Shown: positions 17,232 to 25,466 of the stretch, in pieces
Layout: each line of letters begins with the position of its first letter
Position numbering within the stretch: the first letter of the stretch is position 1
Assembly: GCF_004101865.1 (NCBI RefSeq)
Contig: NZ_CP026118.1
Coordinates: forward strand, 1,319,001-1,383,000
DNA: 64,000 bases
Direction: 5' to 3'
Source: Halobacillus litoralis
GTDB taxonomy: Bacteria > Bacillota > Bacilli > Bacillales > Halobacillaceae
The notes under the pieces: model-generated
What the model was told of the DNA's origin: nothing
What the model saw: the letters and a program-made list of their open reading frames with translations, nothing else
The model's database searches: none
Made by a program: the position numbers and the translations under genes

Positions 17232-17260
17232 ATTTTATACCTATTATTCTGAAAATTCAA
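17232..17260 (-). promoter_or_regulatory. Sigma-A promoter of the acyl-CoA operon
   Basis: On the minus strand TTGAAT (17255-17260), a 17-base spacer and TAAAAT (17232-17237). The start point would fall at about 17225, at the edge of the operator palindrome. Confidence 0.65.
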
Positions 17261-17298
17261 CATAAATGAATGAATACTCATTTTTTGAATTAAAAAAG

Positions 17299-17326
17299 AT
17301 GCCAGTGTATTCTGGCATCTATCGTA
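17299..17326 (-). terminator. Hairpin with minus-strand T run
   Basis: GATGCCAG/CTGGCATC perfect 8-bp stem with a 6-nt loop; on the minus strand it is followed by six T. It would insulate the acyl-CoA operon promoter from upstream minus-strand transcription. Confidence 0.6.
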
Positions 17327-17560
17327 GAGAAAATTTTCATGGTGTGGTAATCCATGAACCTACAAGAAAAGCTGTAGGTATAATAAGATATGTATATGAA
17401 GTGAAAGTGGGTTGGCAATTGCCCTTACACCACCCGTCTATTTTTCTATTCCCTCACTTTTCAACTTTTCATTATTGCTCTCTTATCTTGAATGCTCTGC
17501 TTCGAAATATTCTAAGGTTCCCGTTACTAAGAATAGAGCTTGGTAAAAATTAAAATTTCA

Positions 17561-17590
17561 CATAAAAAAAGACCCACAAAAGAAGGTCAT
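17561..17590 (-). terminator. Weak terminator after the DinB gene
   Basis: A short TGACC/GGGTC-type stem, then seven T on the minus strand, immediately after the gene ending at 17592. The 17327-17560 stretch holds no convincing gene. Confidence 0.4.
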
Positions 17591-17591
17591 T

Positions 17592-18053
17592 TTATCCTTT
17601 TACTGCAGGATTTGTTCCCCACCAACCGCTCTGTTTACGAAGGTTAACAATTTGACCGATATGATAAGCGTTATGATTGAATAGATGGGAAAGCGTTTCG
17701 CTCCAAATTTCCAGCTTCTCATCACTGCATGTTTTAATCTCCGCTCTAAATTCACTCATGACCATTTGAAATGCTGAAATCCTTCTGTTCCAGGAGATAT
17801 GATCGTGGTTTTGAAAGGTATTGTAATGCCGTGGAAGTTCAGGCACTTCCTTTCCACAGAACCGATTCAAGTACCTTTCGTTATAGAAATATAAATGATG
17901 GACAAGCTCAGCGATGGAGTATGGATGATCCTCTTTTTTAGCTGTTGCTTCTGCCTCTGTCAACTCTTTAACAGCCACATTAAAACAGACAAACCAATTG
18001 TTTTCATCATATACGGACTGAAGTTGTTCTAGCAGGATTTCCCTAACGCCCAT
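17592..18053 (-). CDS. DinB-family protein (putative metal-dependent transferase)
   Basis: A 153-residue four-helix DinB/YfiT-type protein. The conserved metal-ligand histidines are in ELVHHLYFYNERYL (about residues 47-60) and LFNHNAYHIGQIVNLR (about 125-140). Some members are thiol transferases for bacillithiol or mycothiol, but most, including this one, have no known substrate. The ribosome site AAGGAGGTG is excellent. A second, distant DinB protein lies at 34370. Confidence 0.85.
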   Translation of the reverse strand: MGVREILLEQLQSVYDENNWFVCFNVAVKELTEAEATAKKEDHPYSIAELVHHLYFYNERYLNRFCGKEVPELPRHYNTFQNHDHISWNRRISAFQMVMSEFRAEIKTCSDEKLEIWSETLSHLFNHNAYHIGQIVNLRKQSGWWGTNPAVKG

Positions 18054-18219
18054 ATTAACACCTCCTTATAATGAACATTCCCCATTTTCATGAGGTTAAT
18101 CCTATAACTTCCCTTTTCCGGTGCATGGAAATGGAAAAGATTAGTACTTAACTTTATAATAGAAATAATTGCGACCATTTTAATTACAAAAGCATTTTAA
18201 GTAGAGAGGGGCTATTGTT

Positions 18220-19056
18220 GTGGACTTGAACCGATCTTTGCATGATTTTTTATTAAATCGATCCTTTGCGCTTACAGAAGAATGGTATGAATCCTTGGAT
18301 AAAAGTGAGTCTTCAGGAGTTTATGCTGCCCAGGATGCAGAAACCGTCAAACAGCTGAAAAAGAAAAATTACGAATTTCATAGATATTTGTCACAGTTGT
18401 TCATTTTAGAGACAGAGGAATTCTATCAGCAAATCAATGAATGGATTTTGAAAATCGCACGGGACCCAGATCATCTTGAGACCCCTACACACGATATTAT
18501 GCGTGAATTCATGAGAGTCAGAGAACAGTACTTAGATTTTCTCAATGATTTTATCACCTATGAAGATAAACATATTTCCCGTGATCTAGAAGAGTCATGG
18601 AAACGCAAACTGATTGAAGCTTTCGATCAAATCATGTTTCAAGTAGCAGAGGAAAAGTCTACACAATTAAATAATCAGATTGAGAAACAGAAATCTGTTA
18701 TTAATGAATTGAGTACTCCGCTGATTCAACTGGCAAATGACAGAGCACTGCTCCCCTTGGTTGGAAACATTGATACAGACCGGGCAACGGCAATATTAGA
18801 AAATACTTTACAAAAATGCACAGACCAGGAAATCGATCATCTCTTCATTGACTTGACCGGGGTTTATCTTGTAGATACGATGGTCGCACATCAAATCTTC
18901 CAATTGATTGATGGATTGCGCTTGATTGGCGTCGTTACAACTGTTGTCGGCATCAGACCTGAAATCGCCCAAACCGCTGTTCAATTAGGAATCAATTTCA
19001 GTCAAGTGAAGACCACTGCCACTTTATCCCAGGCTATGGCTAAAGAATATATCTAG
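18220..19056 (+). CDS. RsbR-type stressosome protein (STAS domain)
   Basis: A 278-residue protein with an N-terminal helical, globin-like sensor half (about 1-155) and a C-terminal STAS domain (about 160-275). The two threonines phosphorylated in RsbR by RsbT are conserved: Thr166 in ELSTPLIQL and Thr220 in LVDTMVAHQIFQ. RsbR paralogues build the stressosome with RsbS and release RsbT to activate sigma-B, or another output in species lacking sigma-B. Starts with GTG after GAGAGGGG. Monocistronic. What signal it senses cannot be told from the sequence. Confidence 0.9.
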   Translation: MDLNRSLHDFLLNRSFALTEEWYESLDKSESSGVYAAQDAETVKQLKKKNYEFHRYLSQLFILETEEFYQQINEWILKIARDPDHLETPTHDIMREFMRVREQYLDFLNDFITYEDKHISRDLEESWKRKLIEAFDQIMFQVAEEKSTQLNNQIEKQKSVINELSTPLIQLANDRALLPLVGNIDTDRATAILENTLQKCTDQEIDHLFIDLTGVYLVDTMVAHQIFQLIDGLRLIGVVTTVVGIRPEIAQTAVQLGINFSQVKTTATLSQAMAKEYI

Positions 19057-19079
19057 AACTCCCTTCTTAAGGAGTTCTA
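19052..19079. terminator. Terminator between convergent genes
   Basis: AGAACTCC/GGAGTTCT stem with a short loop, overlapping the end of the RsbR gene and facing the nucleotidyltransferase gene. The flanking T run is short. Confidence 0.5.
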
Positions 19080-19844
19080 GTTTATCATTTCATTCAACAT
19101 TCTTTTAAGAAAAGGAATGGTATACTTCTCTTTTTCAAATTGTGAAGATAACCATATGATATGGTCCTGTATAATCAAAGCCATGCTGTATACGGCTTTT
19201 GGATGCTTCTTTGCTGAAAGGTGTCTATAGACTATTCTCATTTGTTCAACCACTTCTACCGGCAGCGTCCGATCGATCGTTTTTAATCCTAATTGCGCAC
19301 GTTCTGGGCAGTACCTTTGTAACAAAACCTTTGCTATATTAATCCCTAGATCATTTGCCACCTTCACTGCCCAAAAGTCATTCCCACGGTCAGCTGCTTT
19401 TTTATATTGTAAAAGAAAAAAAGCCACATCTTCCACTGCATAATGAAAATCTTTTTGTGACAACCATAAGTTTTGATGATCTTGGAATCTGTCCATACGT
19501 CGTGCGGGATCATAGAGCACCTTAAAATAATCTTTATGTACAAGTGTTTTTTCCGTAACCGTAAATAAGTCGACATGCAACAAGTTTTCATAAACAACAA
19601 TGATCTGTGGAGCAATAATGAAAATATCATCGTAGAAGATAATGGATTGATAACTTTCGAGATGTTTTTTTCTATTTTGTAAGAATGCAGCCTTATTTTC
19701 CTCTTCGACTAATACATAAAGGTCGACATCGGAATTTTCATCTTCTTCTCCACGTGCCATTGACCCTTTAAGAAAGACAGCTTCTACTAGATTATCTTCT
19801 CTTAAACTATGTACGATAGCCTCTACAGCCTTTGTTTGTCTCAT
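19077..19844 (-). CDS. Nucleotidyltransferase-domain protein
   Basis: A 255-residue protein with a Pol-beta-type nucleotidyltransferase domain at the N-terminus. FLKGSMARGEEDENSDVDLYVLV (about residues 24-46) is the GS-x-ARG-x(n)-DxD signature, with the two metal-binding aspartates. A helical C-terminal domain (about 120-255) follows, as in aminoglycoside adenylyltransferase-like proteins. It may modify a small molecule; antibiotic resistance is not established. Ribosome site GGAGGATG precedes the ATG. Confidence 0.82.
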   Translation of the reverse strand: MRQTKAVEAIVHSLREDNLVEAVFLKGSMARGEEDENSDVDLYVLVEEENKAAFLQNRKKHLESYQSIIFYDDIFIIAPQIIVVYENLLHVDLFTVTEKTLVHKDYFKVLYDPARRMDRFQDHQNLWLSQKDFHYAVEDVAFFLLQYKKAADRGNDFWAVKVANDLGINIAKVLLQRYCPERAQLGLKTIDRTLPVEVVEQMRIVYRHLSAKKHPKAVYSMALIIQDHIIWLSSQFEKEKYTIPFLKRMLNEMIN

Positions 19845-19948
19845 TTTTCATCCTCCCTGGAAAAATAAATATTACACCATCATATAATAAATGGTGATTT
19901 TTGTAAAAGGAGATGTCAAAGATCATTCTCCGAGAGGCTCACTCAAAC

Positions 19949-19993
19949 AAAAAGGAAGGGAGACTCATTCTGAGAGTCTCCCTTCCTTTTTAT
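19949..19993. terminator. Strong bidirectional terminator after proA
   Basis: A 17-bp stem (AAAAGGAAGGGAGACTC with its complement) and 7-nt loop, flanked by A and T runs. It ends the proline operon on the minus strand. Confidence 0.85.
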
Positions 19994-19998
19994 CATTT

Positions 19999-21261
19999 TT
20001 ATCGAATTTGACCGGTACCCTTCATCAAGAACTTCACTGTTGTTAGCGCAGGAAGTCCCATCGGGCCTCGAGCATGCAATTTTTGAGTGGAAATGCCGAT
20101 TTCCGCTCCGAATCCCAGTGCACTACCGTCAGTAAAACGAGTAGAAGCATTATGGTAAAGAGCCGCTGCATCAACAAGTGCGAAGAATTTTTCGGCAGCC
20201 TCTGAATCTTCAGTTACGATCGCTTCAGAGTGTTTGGTGCCGTACGTTTCAATATGAGCAATCGCGTCTGTTAAATTGTCAACGGCTTTTACAGCGATGT
20301 CAGTGCTCAAGTATTCATTCGCCCAGTCTTCTTCACCGGCAAGCACTGATCCCGGAATGATTTCCTGAATATATTCATCACCGTGTACCCCAATATCATT
20401 CGCTTTCAATGCAGTTATCAAAGCATCTTTATACTGTTCCAACCATTCTTTGTGCACAACTAGCGTTTCCGCTGCGTTACATACAGCAGGACGATCTGTC
20501 TTTGCGTTCACAAGAATAGCAATCGCTTTTTCTACATCTGCATCTTTGTCTACATAGATGTGGCAGTTTCCTACTCCCGTTTCAAGGACTGGTACGGTCG
20601 CATTTTCGACAACGGCTTGGATAAGCTTACCGCCACCACGAGGAATGAGCACATCAATGTGTTCTTTCATCGTAAAGAGTTCATTTGTAGCAGCACGATC
20701 TGTTGATGCGATGAACTGAACAGCTTCTTTAGGAATCTTCGTTTCCGCTAAACCGCGGTGCATCACTTCAACAATCGCCTGGTTGGAGTTGATAGCAGAA
20801 GATCCTCCCTTCAATACAATTGCATTACCGGATTTCAAAGCAAGCCCTGTCGCGTCAACCGTTACGTTGGGGCGTGCCTCATAAATCATACCGATGACGC
20901 CAAGTGGTACTGTCACTTTTTCAACTTGAAGACCATTCTCAAGTGTCCAATCTGAAAGTACTTGGCCGGTCGGATCTTCAAGCTGTGCAACGTCGCGCAA
21001 TCCTTGAGCAAAACCAGCGATACGTTCCTTAGATAAAGATAGACGATCCATGAAGGCATCAGTAAAGTCTTTTTTACGTCCATTTTCTAAGTCTTTTTCA
21101 TTCGCAGTAAGAATCGTTTCGTATTCCCGTTCAAGAACATCAGCTAAATGAAGCAGTGCTTGGTTTTTCTCTTCTTCAGAAAGAACCAGCAGTTTTTTGG
21201 ATGCTTTCTTAGCTTCCATTGCTTGCGCTTCAACGTTCACATTACTTTTAGTTAGTGTCAT
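19999..21261 (-). CDS. proA: Glutamate-5-semialdehyde dehydrogenase (gamma-glutamyl phosphate reductase)
   Basis: A 420-residue ProA of full length. Motifs include GVIGMIYEARPNVTVDATGLALKSGNAIVLKGGSSA, DVLIPRGGGKLI, the catalytic-cysteine segment DRPAVCNAAETL (near residue 259) and GPMGLPALTTVKFLMKG at the C-terminus. It reduces gamma-glutamyl phosphate to glutamate semialdehyde. Third gene of proC-proB-proA, 20 bases after proB. The gene order equals proHJA, the osmotically induced proline operon of Halobacillus halophilus. ATG 21261 follows GGAGG at the normal distance; the TTG directly before it does not. Confidence 0.95.
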   Translation of the reverse strand: MTLTKSNVNVEAQAMEAKKASKKLLVLSEEEKNQALLHLADVLEREYETILTANEKDLENGRKKDFTDAFMDRLSLSKERIAGFAQGLRDVAQLEDPTGQVLSDWTLENGLQVEKVTVPLGVIGMIYEARPNVTVDATGLALKSGNAIVLKGGSSAINSNQAIVEVMHRGLAETKIPKEAVQFIASTDRAATNELFTMKEHIDVLIPRGGGKLIQAVVENATVPVLETGVGNCHIYVDKDADVEKAIAILVNAKTDRPAVCNAAETLVVHKEWLEQYKDALITALKANDIGVHGDEYIQEIIPGSVLAGEEDWANEYLSTDIAVKAVDNLTDAIAHIETYGTKHSEAIVTEDSEAAEKFFALVDAAALYHNASTRFTDGSALGFGAEIGISTQKLHARGPMGLPALTTVKFLMKGTGQIR

Positions 21262-21281
21262 CAAAGACCTCCTTGATTATT

Positions 21282-22412
21282 TTAAACACCTACAGGCATG
21301 GCAACTTCTAAATGGCAGACAAAGTCTTTACGTTCAATAGCTGCTTTATCATAAGACTCTAATTCCGGTTCGGTCAGACTGATCATTTCTTCCATTTCTT
21401 CTGAAGAATAATTTACGACTCCAAGCCCAATTTCATCGCCAGTGAGATCGTGAATACGCACGACAGAGCCCTTTTTAAAGCGGCCTTTAACATGATGAAT
21501 GTTCATTGGCAGCAAACTCTTCTTCATCTCAATGATTGATTCCTTGGCACGATGATCAATAATCACTTCCCCTTCAGGTCCTGAGTTGAAAGCGATCCAT
21601 TGTTTCTTCTGATCCAAGTTTTCTGAATCTGTTGTTGTTTCAAAGTACGTGCCTTTGGCGTTGTAATAAACGGCATCATAAACGATGCTCGGTGTATTGG
21701 CTTTGCCTAAGAAAGAAGAAATGCCAGATGCCATAGAAATCTTGAATGCATCGATTTTGGATTTCATACCACCAGTACCTACAGCACTACCTGGGTCACC
21801 AGCCGCTTCTTCGATTTCCGGGGTTATTTCGTGGACTTTGTCGAGTAGTTGAGCGTCCTCATTTTTTCTTGGGTCCGCATCGTATAGTCCATCAATATCA
21901 GATAGAATAATCAATTGATCGGCGTCGACAAGTCCTGCCACTTTAGCTGAAAGCGTATCATTGTCACCGAATTTCAGTCTGTCTATTGTGATCGTGTCAT
22001 TCTCGTTTACGATCGGAATGATCCCACGTTCGAGCAATACATTGATTGTGTTACGAGCGTTGTTGTAACGATCTTCGTCAGAAAAGTCACTACGTGTAAT
22101 AAGGATTTGAGAACCCATATAGCCGTGGGATAGGAAGAGATCGGAATATGATTCCATCAACAATCCTTGACCAATGGATGCGGCAGCTTGTTTTTCCGGC
22201 AATGTGCTCGGGCGCTCTAAGCATCCGAGTTTGCGATAGCCTGCTGCTACGGCTCCTGAGGATACGAGTAAAACTTCGTGGCCGTCGTCTTTTAAACGAA
22301 CGACTTCATCTACTAGCTTTTCTAATTTACGTCGGCTGATTTCTCCGTGCATACTGGTGAGGGAACTACTCCCTATTTTAATTACTACCCTTTTTTTGTT
22401 TTGAGTCAACAT
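21282..22412 (-). CDS. proB: Glutamate 5-kinase with PUA domain (ProB/ProJ)
   Basis: About 376 residues. The amino-acid kinase domain opens VVIKIGSSSLTS and has LLVSSGAVAAGYRKLG, PIVNENDTI and LIILSDIDGLYDADPRKN. The C-terminal PUA domain (about 285-360) includes GSVVRIHDLTGDEIGLGVVNYSSEE. It phosphorylates glutamate, the committed step to proline. The start at ATG 22412 follows AGGAGT. In an osmoadaptive pathway a ProJ-type, less feedback-sensitive kinase is expected, but this cannot be judged by eye. Confidence 0.95.
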   Translation of the reverse strand: MLTQNKKRVVIKIGSSSLTSMHGEISRRKLEKLVDEVVRLKDDGHEVLLVSSGAVAAGYRKLGCLERPSTLPEKQAAASIGQGLLMESYSDLFLSHGYMGSQILITRSDFSDEDRYNNARNTINVLLERGIIPIVNENDTITIDRLKFGDNDTLSAKVAGLVDADQLIILSDIDGLYDADPRKNEDAQLLDKVHEITPEIEEAAGDPGSAVGTGGMKSKIDAFKISMASGISSFLGKANTPSIVYDAVYYNAKGTYFETTTDSENLDQKKQWIAFNSGPEGEVIIDHRAKESIIEMKKSLLPMNIHHVKGRFKKGSVVRIHDLTGDEIGLGVVNYSSEEMEEMISLTEPELESYDKAAIERKDFVCHLEVAMPVGV

Positions 22413-22451
22413 ATCACTCCTATTTAGCATTTTTGCATCGATTTTCTTCGA

Positions 22452-23294
22452 TTATTTGCTTCCTACAAGTAGTCCTTCAAGTTCTTTGCTCAATTCTTTA
22501 GAACGGCTGGCCGCTCCTTTGATTGCTTCTGATATTGCTTGCCCGCCGCCATTTTCATTTAATGCGTCGAGTCCTGCAGCAGTTGTACCATTCGGTGATG
22601 TTACGTTTTCGCGAAGTTCTGTCGGGCTTTCATCACGTTCAAGCATCATCTTGGCTGCACCAAGTAGTGTTTGAGCTCCGATTTCGCGCAACGTTTCACG
22701 GTCCATCCCTTCGGCACGACCTGTTTCTTCAATATGCTCCATTAAATAATAGAAATATGCCGGTCCACTTCCTGCGATTCCTGTGAAAACATCCATTTTG
22801 TCTTCTTCGATGACAAAGACCTCTCCGATGGAACGCAGCAATTCTTTTGCAACGATCACTTTATCCATTGCAACGAATTGACCTGGGCAAATTGCCGTAG
22901 CTGATTCGCGCAGCATACTCGAAGTATTCGGCATAACGCGGATCACTTCTTGGCGATCGTTCAGACGCTCTTCCATATATGATGTTGAAATACCAGCAAG
23001 TACAGATACAAGTACTTGATTAGGTGTCAATTTATCTTTTAAATCTTCAAGTACAGCATCAATGTCCTTTGGTTTCATTGCCAAAATGAATTGATCGACT
23101 TCAGAGAAATTCAACTCATCTTTCAAGACTGTGCGTACTCCATATTTCGAATTGATTTCATTTAAACGTTGTTGATTACTTCGATTGGTTACAATGATGT
23201 TTTCAGCTGGAATATTACCGGATTCCACCATTCCTGAAATCATCGCTTCAGCCATTGAACCTGCACCTAGAAAAGCAATCGTTTGTTTAATCAT
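22452..23294 (-). CDS. proC: Pyrroline-5-carboxylate reductase (ProC/ProH)
   Basis: A 280-residue P5C reductase. The Rossmann motif AFLGAGSMAEAMISGMV is at residues 6-22, with RVMPNTSSMLRESATAI, the GSGPAYFYYLMEHIEE segment, LLGAAKMML and the signature TSPNGTTAAGLDALNENG near the C-terminus. First gene of the proline operon. The open frame extends further upstream, but ATG 23294, preceded by GGGAGAG, gives the standard N-terminus. The order reductase-kinase-dehydrogenase is that of osmotic proHJA, so the symbol proH may be more accurate in the organism's own nomenclature. Confidence 0.95.
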   Translation of the reverse strand: MIKQTIAFLGAGSMAEAMISGMVESGNIPAENIIVTNRSNQQRLNEINSKYGVRTVLKDELNFSEVDQFILAMKPKDIDAVLEDLKDKLTPNQVLVSVLAGISTSYMEERLNDRQEVIRVMPNTSSMLRESATAICPGQFVAMDKVIVAKELLRSIGEVFVIEEDKMDVFTGIAGSGPAYFYYLMEHIEETGRAEGMDRETLREIGAQTLLGAAKMMLERDESPTELRENVTSPNGTTAAGLDALNENGGGQAISEAIKGAASRSKELSKELEGLLVGSK

Positions 23295-23349
23295 TTGGGT
23301 TAATCTCTCCCGTTCGCGTTTTTTGTTCGCTTTATTTAAGACGTGTTTC

Positions 23350-23377
23350 ATCATAACACTGGGCAAAACATATTCAA
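23350..23377 (-). promoter_or_regulatory. Promoter of the proline operon
   Basis: Minus-strand TTGAAT (23372-23377), a 16-base spacer and TATGAT (23350-23355) preceded by TGT. It would give a leader of about 50 nt. The remainder of 23295-23677 contains the cre-like site and otherwise nothing I can name. Confidence 0.65.
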
Positions 23378-23419
23378 GGGTTTTTTTGCATGTCGGGTCT
23401 ATAAGAGCCAATTAGTTAG

Positions 23420-23433
23420 TGTAAACGGTTTCA
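23420..23433. promoter_or_regulatory. Consensus cre site (CcpA) upstream of proCBA
   Basis: TGTAAACGGTTTCA fits the catabolite-responsive element consensus TGWAANCGNTNWCA at every position. It lies about 43 bases upstream of the -35 box, a place from which CcpA usually activates rather than represses. Confidence 0.6.
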
Positions 23434-23648
23434 CGGAGAGATATTTCCACTTCATCGCTTCTCATCGGAAATAATCTCGTCTCACGCTTATATTTGCGCA
23501 TTGAAATTTCAAGAATAAACGGATAACACTAAATTAAGGGAATTTACTGACAATTATCAAGCTCGTATGAAATCTTTGAAATACACTCAATTCAATAATA
23601 CCAACATCATAAAAGCACGATTTCTTTGACCTTCTACGAACAAAAAGA

Positions 23649-23680
23649 ACATCTGTTGATTACTTTCAACAGATGTTCTA
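23649..23680 (-). terminator. Terminator of the thioredoxin-like gene
   Basis: AACATCTGTTGA pairs with TCAACAGATGTT around a 6-nt loop, followed by TTCTTTTT on the minus strand. It overlaps the stop codon at 23678. Confidence 0.8.
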
Positions 23681-24007
23681 GGATTCATTGATAAAGTGAT
23701 TCAGTTTTGCCAGTTGCTGGTTCAGTTCACCAATCGGTACGAAGCGCGCTTTCCTGAACAACTCTTTCCCTTTTGAGTAAATCAGGACGGCCGGAACTGT
23801 CATGACGGAAAACCTTCCCGCGATTTGTGGTATTTCATCTGCATTGACTTGCCGCGCCTCAATCTGTGGGTATAGTTCCAGCAAATTCTCTACTTGAGGA
23901 AGTAATCCATGACATACGGAGCAGCCTGGCCGGGATACAAAAACTATTGACAATCCCTGATCATCTACAAACGTGTTCAATTCTTCTATAGAATGTATAG
24001 ATTCCAA
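23678..24007 (-). CDS. Thioredoxin-like protein with CSVC active site
   Basis: A 109-residue thioredoxin fold. SIVFVSRPGCSVCHGLLPQVENLL carries the CxxC redox motif as C-S-V-C at about residues 29-32, and FSVMTVPAVLIYSKGKEL has the cis-proline. No signal peptide, so cytosolic; resembles the small thioredoxin-like YtpP/YusE group. The ATG at 24028 is embedded in a TATAAT promoter element and has no ribosome site; GAGGTG lies 6 bases before the TTG at 24007, so TTG is chosen. Confidence 0.82.
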   Translation of the reverse strand: MESIHSIEELNTFVDDQGLSIVFVSRPGCSVCHGLLPQVENLLELYPQIEARQVNADEIPQIAGRFSVMTVPAVLIYSKGKELFRKARFVPIGELNQQLAKLNHFINES

Positions 24008-24147
24008 AGTGCTCACCTCTATCTTCATTATACCAATAAATAGATTGAATTTTCTCGTTTAACCAATTGATTAATAGTAAGTGTTTGAAAGAGTTTTTCA
24101 GAGTGATATTGACTTTTATGGTCATATCCATTCATATCTTAGAATAA

Positions 24148-24188
24148 AAACAAACCACAAAGATGTTAAAAAGGAATGTGGCTTGTTT
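24148..24188 (-). terminator. Possible terminator after the YdeI gene
   Basis: AAACAA-CCACA pairs with TGTGG-TTGTTT with one mismatch and a loop of about 17 nt; the minus strand continues TTTGTTTTTATT. It is the only feature seen between 24008 and 24347. Confidence 0.4.
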
Positions 24189-24347
24189 GCGTTCTTTTAT
24201 TTATATTACTTTCACCTGTAATTGATATTTTATACAGTATATTAAAATCACGTTAGCAGAGAATTTAGTACACATGCCTGTTGCTGAAGCCCTGTTTTCA
24301 AGAGGTTACACCTGTCACTGACTGACTCGGGCTTGCTCCAAAAGTAA

Positions 24348-24935
24348 TTAATCGTTTAATCCCTTGCCATTAAGAATGTGCTGCACATACTTTTCAACCC
24401 TGGACTCTCGCGTTGTAGTTTTTTTAGCTTTAGAAAAGTAAAGAATATATGCTCTTTGGCGACCAGGCGTCAAGGCTTCAAAAGCAGCTTTCAAACCCGG
24501 AATTTCATCGAATTTTCTTTCAAGTTCTCCAGGAATCTCTTCTTTCTTTTTAAATTCCACTTCCAAACCTGCTTTTTCAACTGCAATAGCTTCATTAATA
24601 TAGTCTTTTACAATGTTCTTCCGAGCAACTATATCCTGCACATTGGTGAACCGAATTTGACGCGCAGCCTGTACATTCTCTGTTTGCTGTATTAGAATTC
24701 CCTGAGCGTCCTTCAGCAAAGCTCCTTTGTGAAACAGAAGCGCACAATACTCTTTGAATCCATGAATTAAAACGATGTTTTTTTCCTGAAACGTATAGCA
24801 AGGTTTACCCCACTTCAATTCTTCATTCAGATTACAGTCCAGAATAATATCTCTCAACATCCCATATTCTTGCTTCCACTTTTCGGATTGACTTAAGAAC
24901 TCATCAACCTTAGGATTCATATTATTACTTGTCAT
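24348..24935 (-). CDS. YdeI/DUF1801 family protein
   Basis: A 195-residue protein. The N-terminal DUF1801 part has EELKWGKPCYTFQEKNIVLIHGFKEYCALLFHKGALLKD (about 38-77). The C-terminal YdeI helical part (about 120-190) has EIPGLKAAFEALTPGRQRAYILYFSKAKKTTTRESRVEKY. B. subtilis YdeI has the same arrangement; function unknown. Preceded by GGGGGGTC as ribosome site. Monocistronic on the minus strand. Confidence 0.88.
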   Translation of the reverse strand: MTSNNMNPKVDEFLSQSEKWKQEYGMLRDIILDCNLNEELKWGKPCYTFQEKNIVLIHGFKEYCALLFHKGALLKDAQGILIQQTENVQAARQIRFTNVQDIVARKNIVKDYINEAIAVEKAGLEVEFKKKEEIPGELERKFDEIPGLKAAFEALTPGRQRAYILYFSKAKKTTTRESRVEKYVQHILNGKGLND

Positions 24936-25374
24936 GAACGACCCCCCTTTTCAAATGCCCTTTTCTTGAATATACCGCAACATTGCCTTATTTTCCACAC
25001 CTCATACAAGCTAGTGGATCGCTTAACACAGATCAGCCCTTATTCTGCAATCATAATCTTAGAAGCTTGTCTGCATTCACTAATAAACGACAACATATTG
25101 AAGTGACTTTGTGCTGGCGGACTTCTTACAATCAACAGAAGTATAATTGCATTAGCTAATGTCCTCTTTTTCACTTTCATCAGGGGTGATACATTTAATT
25201 AAGACCTTCTATTAAACACTTTCAGACTAAGTTAATGGATGAATTAAATTTGATAAATATGGTAATTGGAGGAATGATGAAAACGAAACCCCGGGTAAAA
25301 TTGCCTTCTTAAAAAAACTACCTCATCTGAAGAGATCACTAAAGAGCTGCATTTTTAGTTGAGCATTAAATTAA

Positions 25375-25413
25375 GCAGCAGAATTGGACGAATTCATCGT
25401 TCAACTCGGCTGC
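25375..25413. repeat. Palindromic repeat R2, copy 2
   Basis: GCAGC-GA-TTGGACGA pairs with TCGTTCAACTCGGCTGC. Same family as 7124-7162 and 28875-28911. It lies 54 bases downstream of the DUF421 gene (minus strand) and may end its transcript. The rest of the 24936-25466 interval holds nothing I recognise. Confidence 0.7.
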
Positions 25414-25466
25414 TTTCAATGTACAAGAAAAAAAGAGTGCTTTCAGTACACTTAAAAGGACGTTAT

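Noticed and set aside
17266..17553. Plus-strand frame of 95 codons upstream of the acyl-CoA operon
   Set aside because: No ribosome site, odd composition, and it covers the divergent promoter region and a minus-strand terminator.
25274..25312. Twelve-codon frame after GGAGGA
   Set aside because: Too short and without any supporting feature, although the ribosome site is good.
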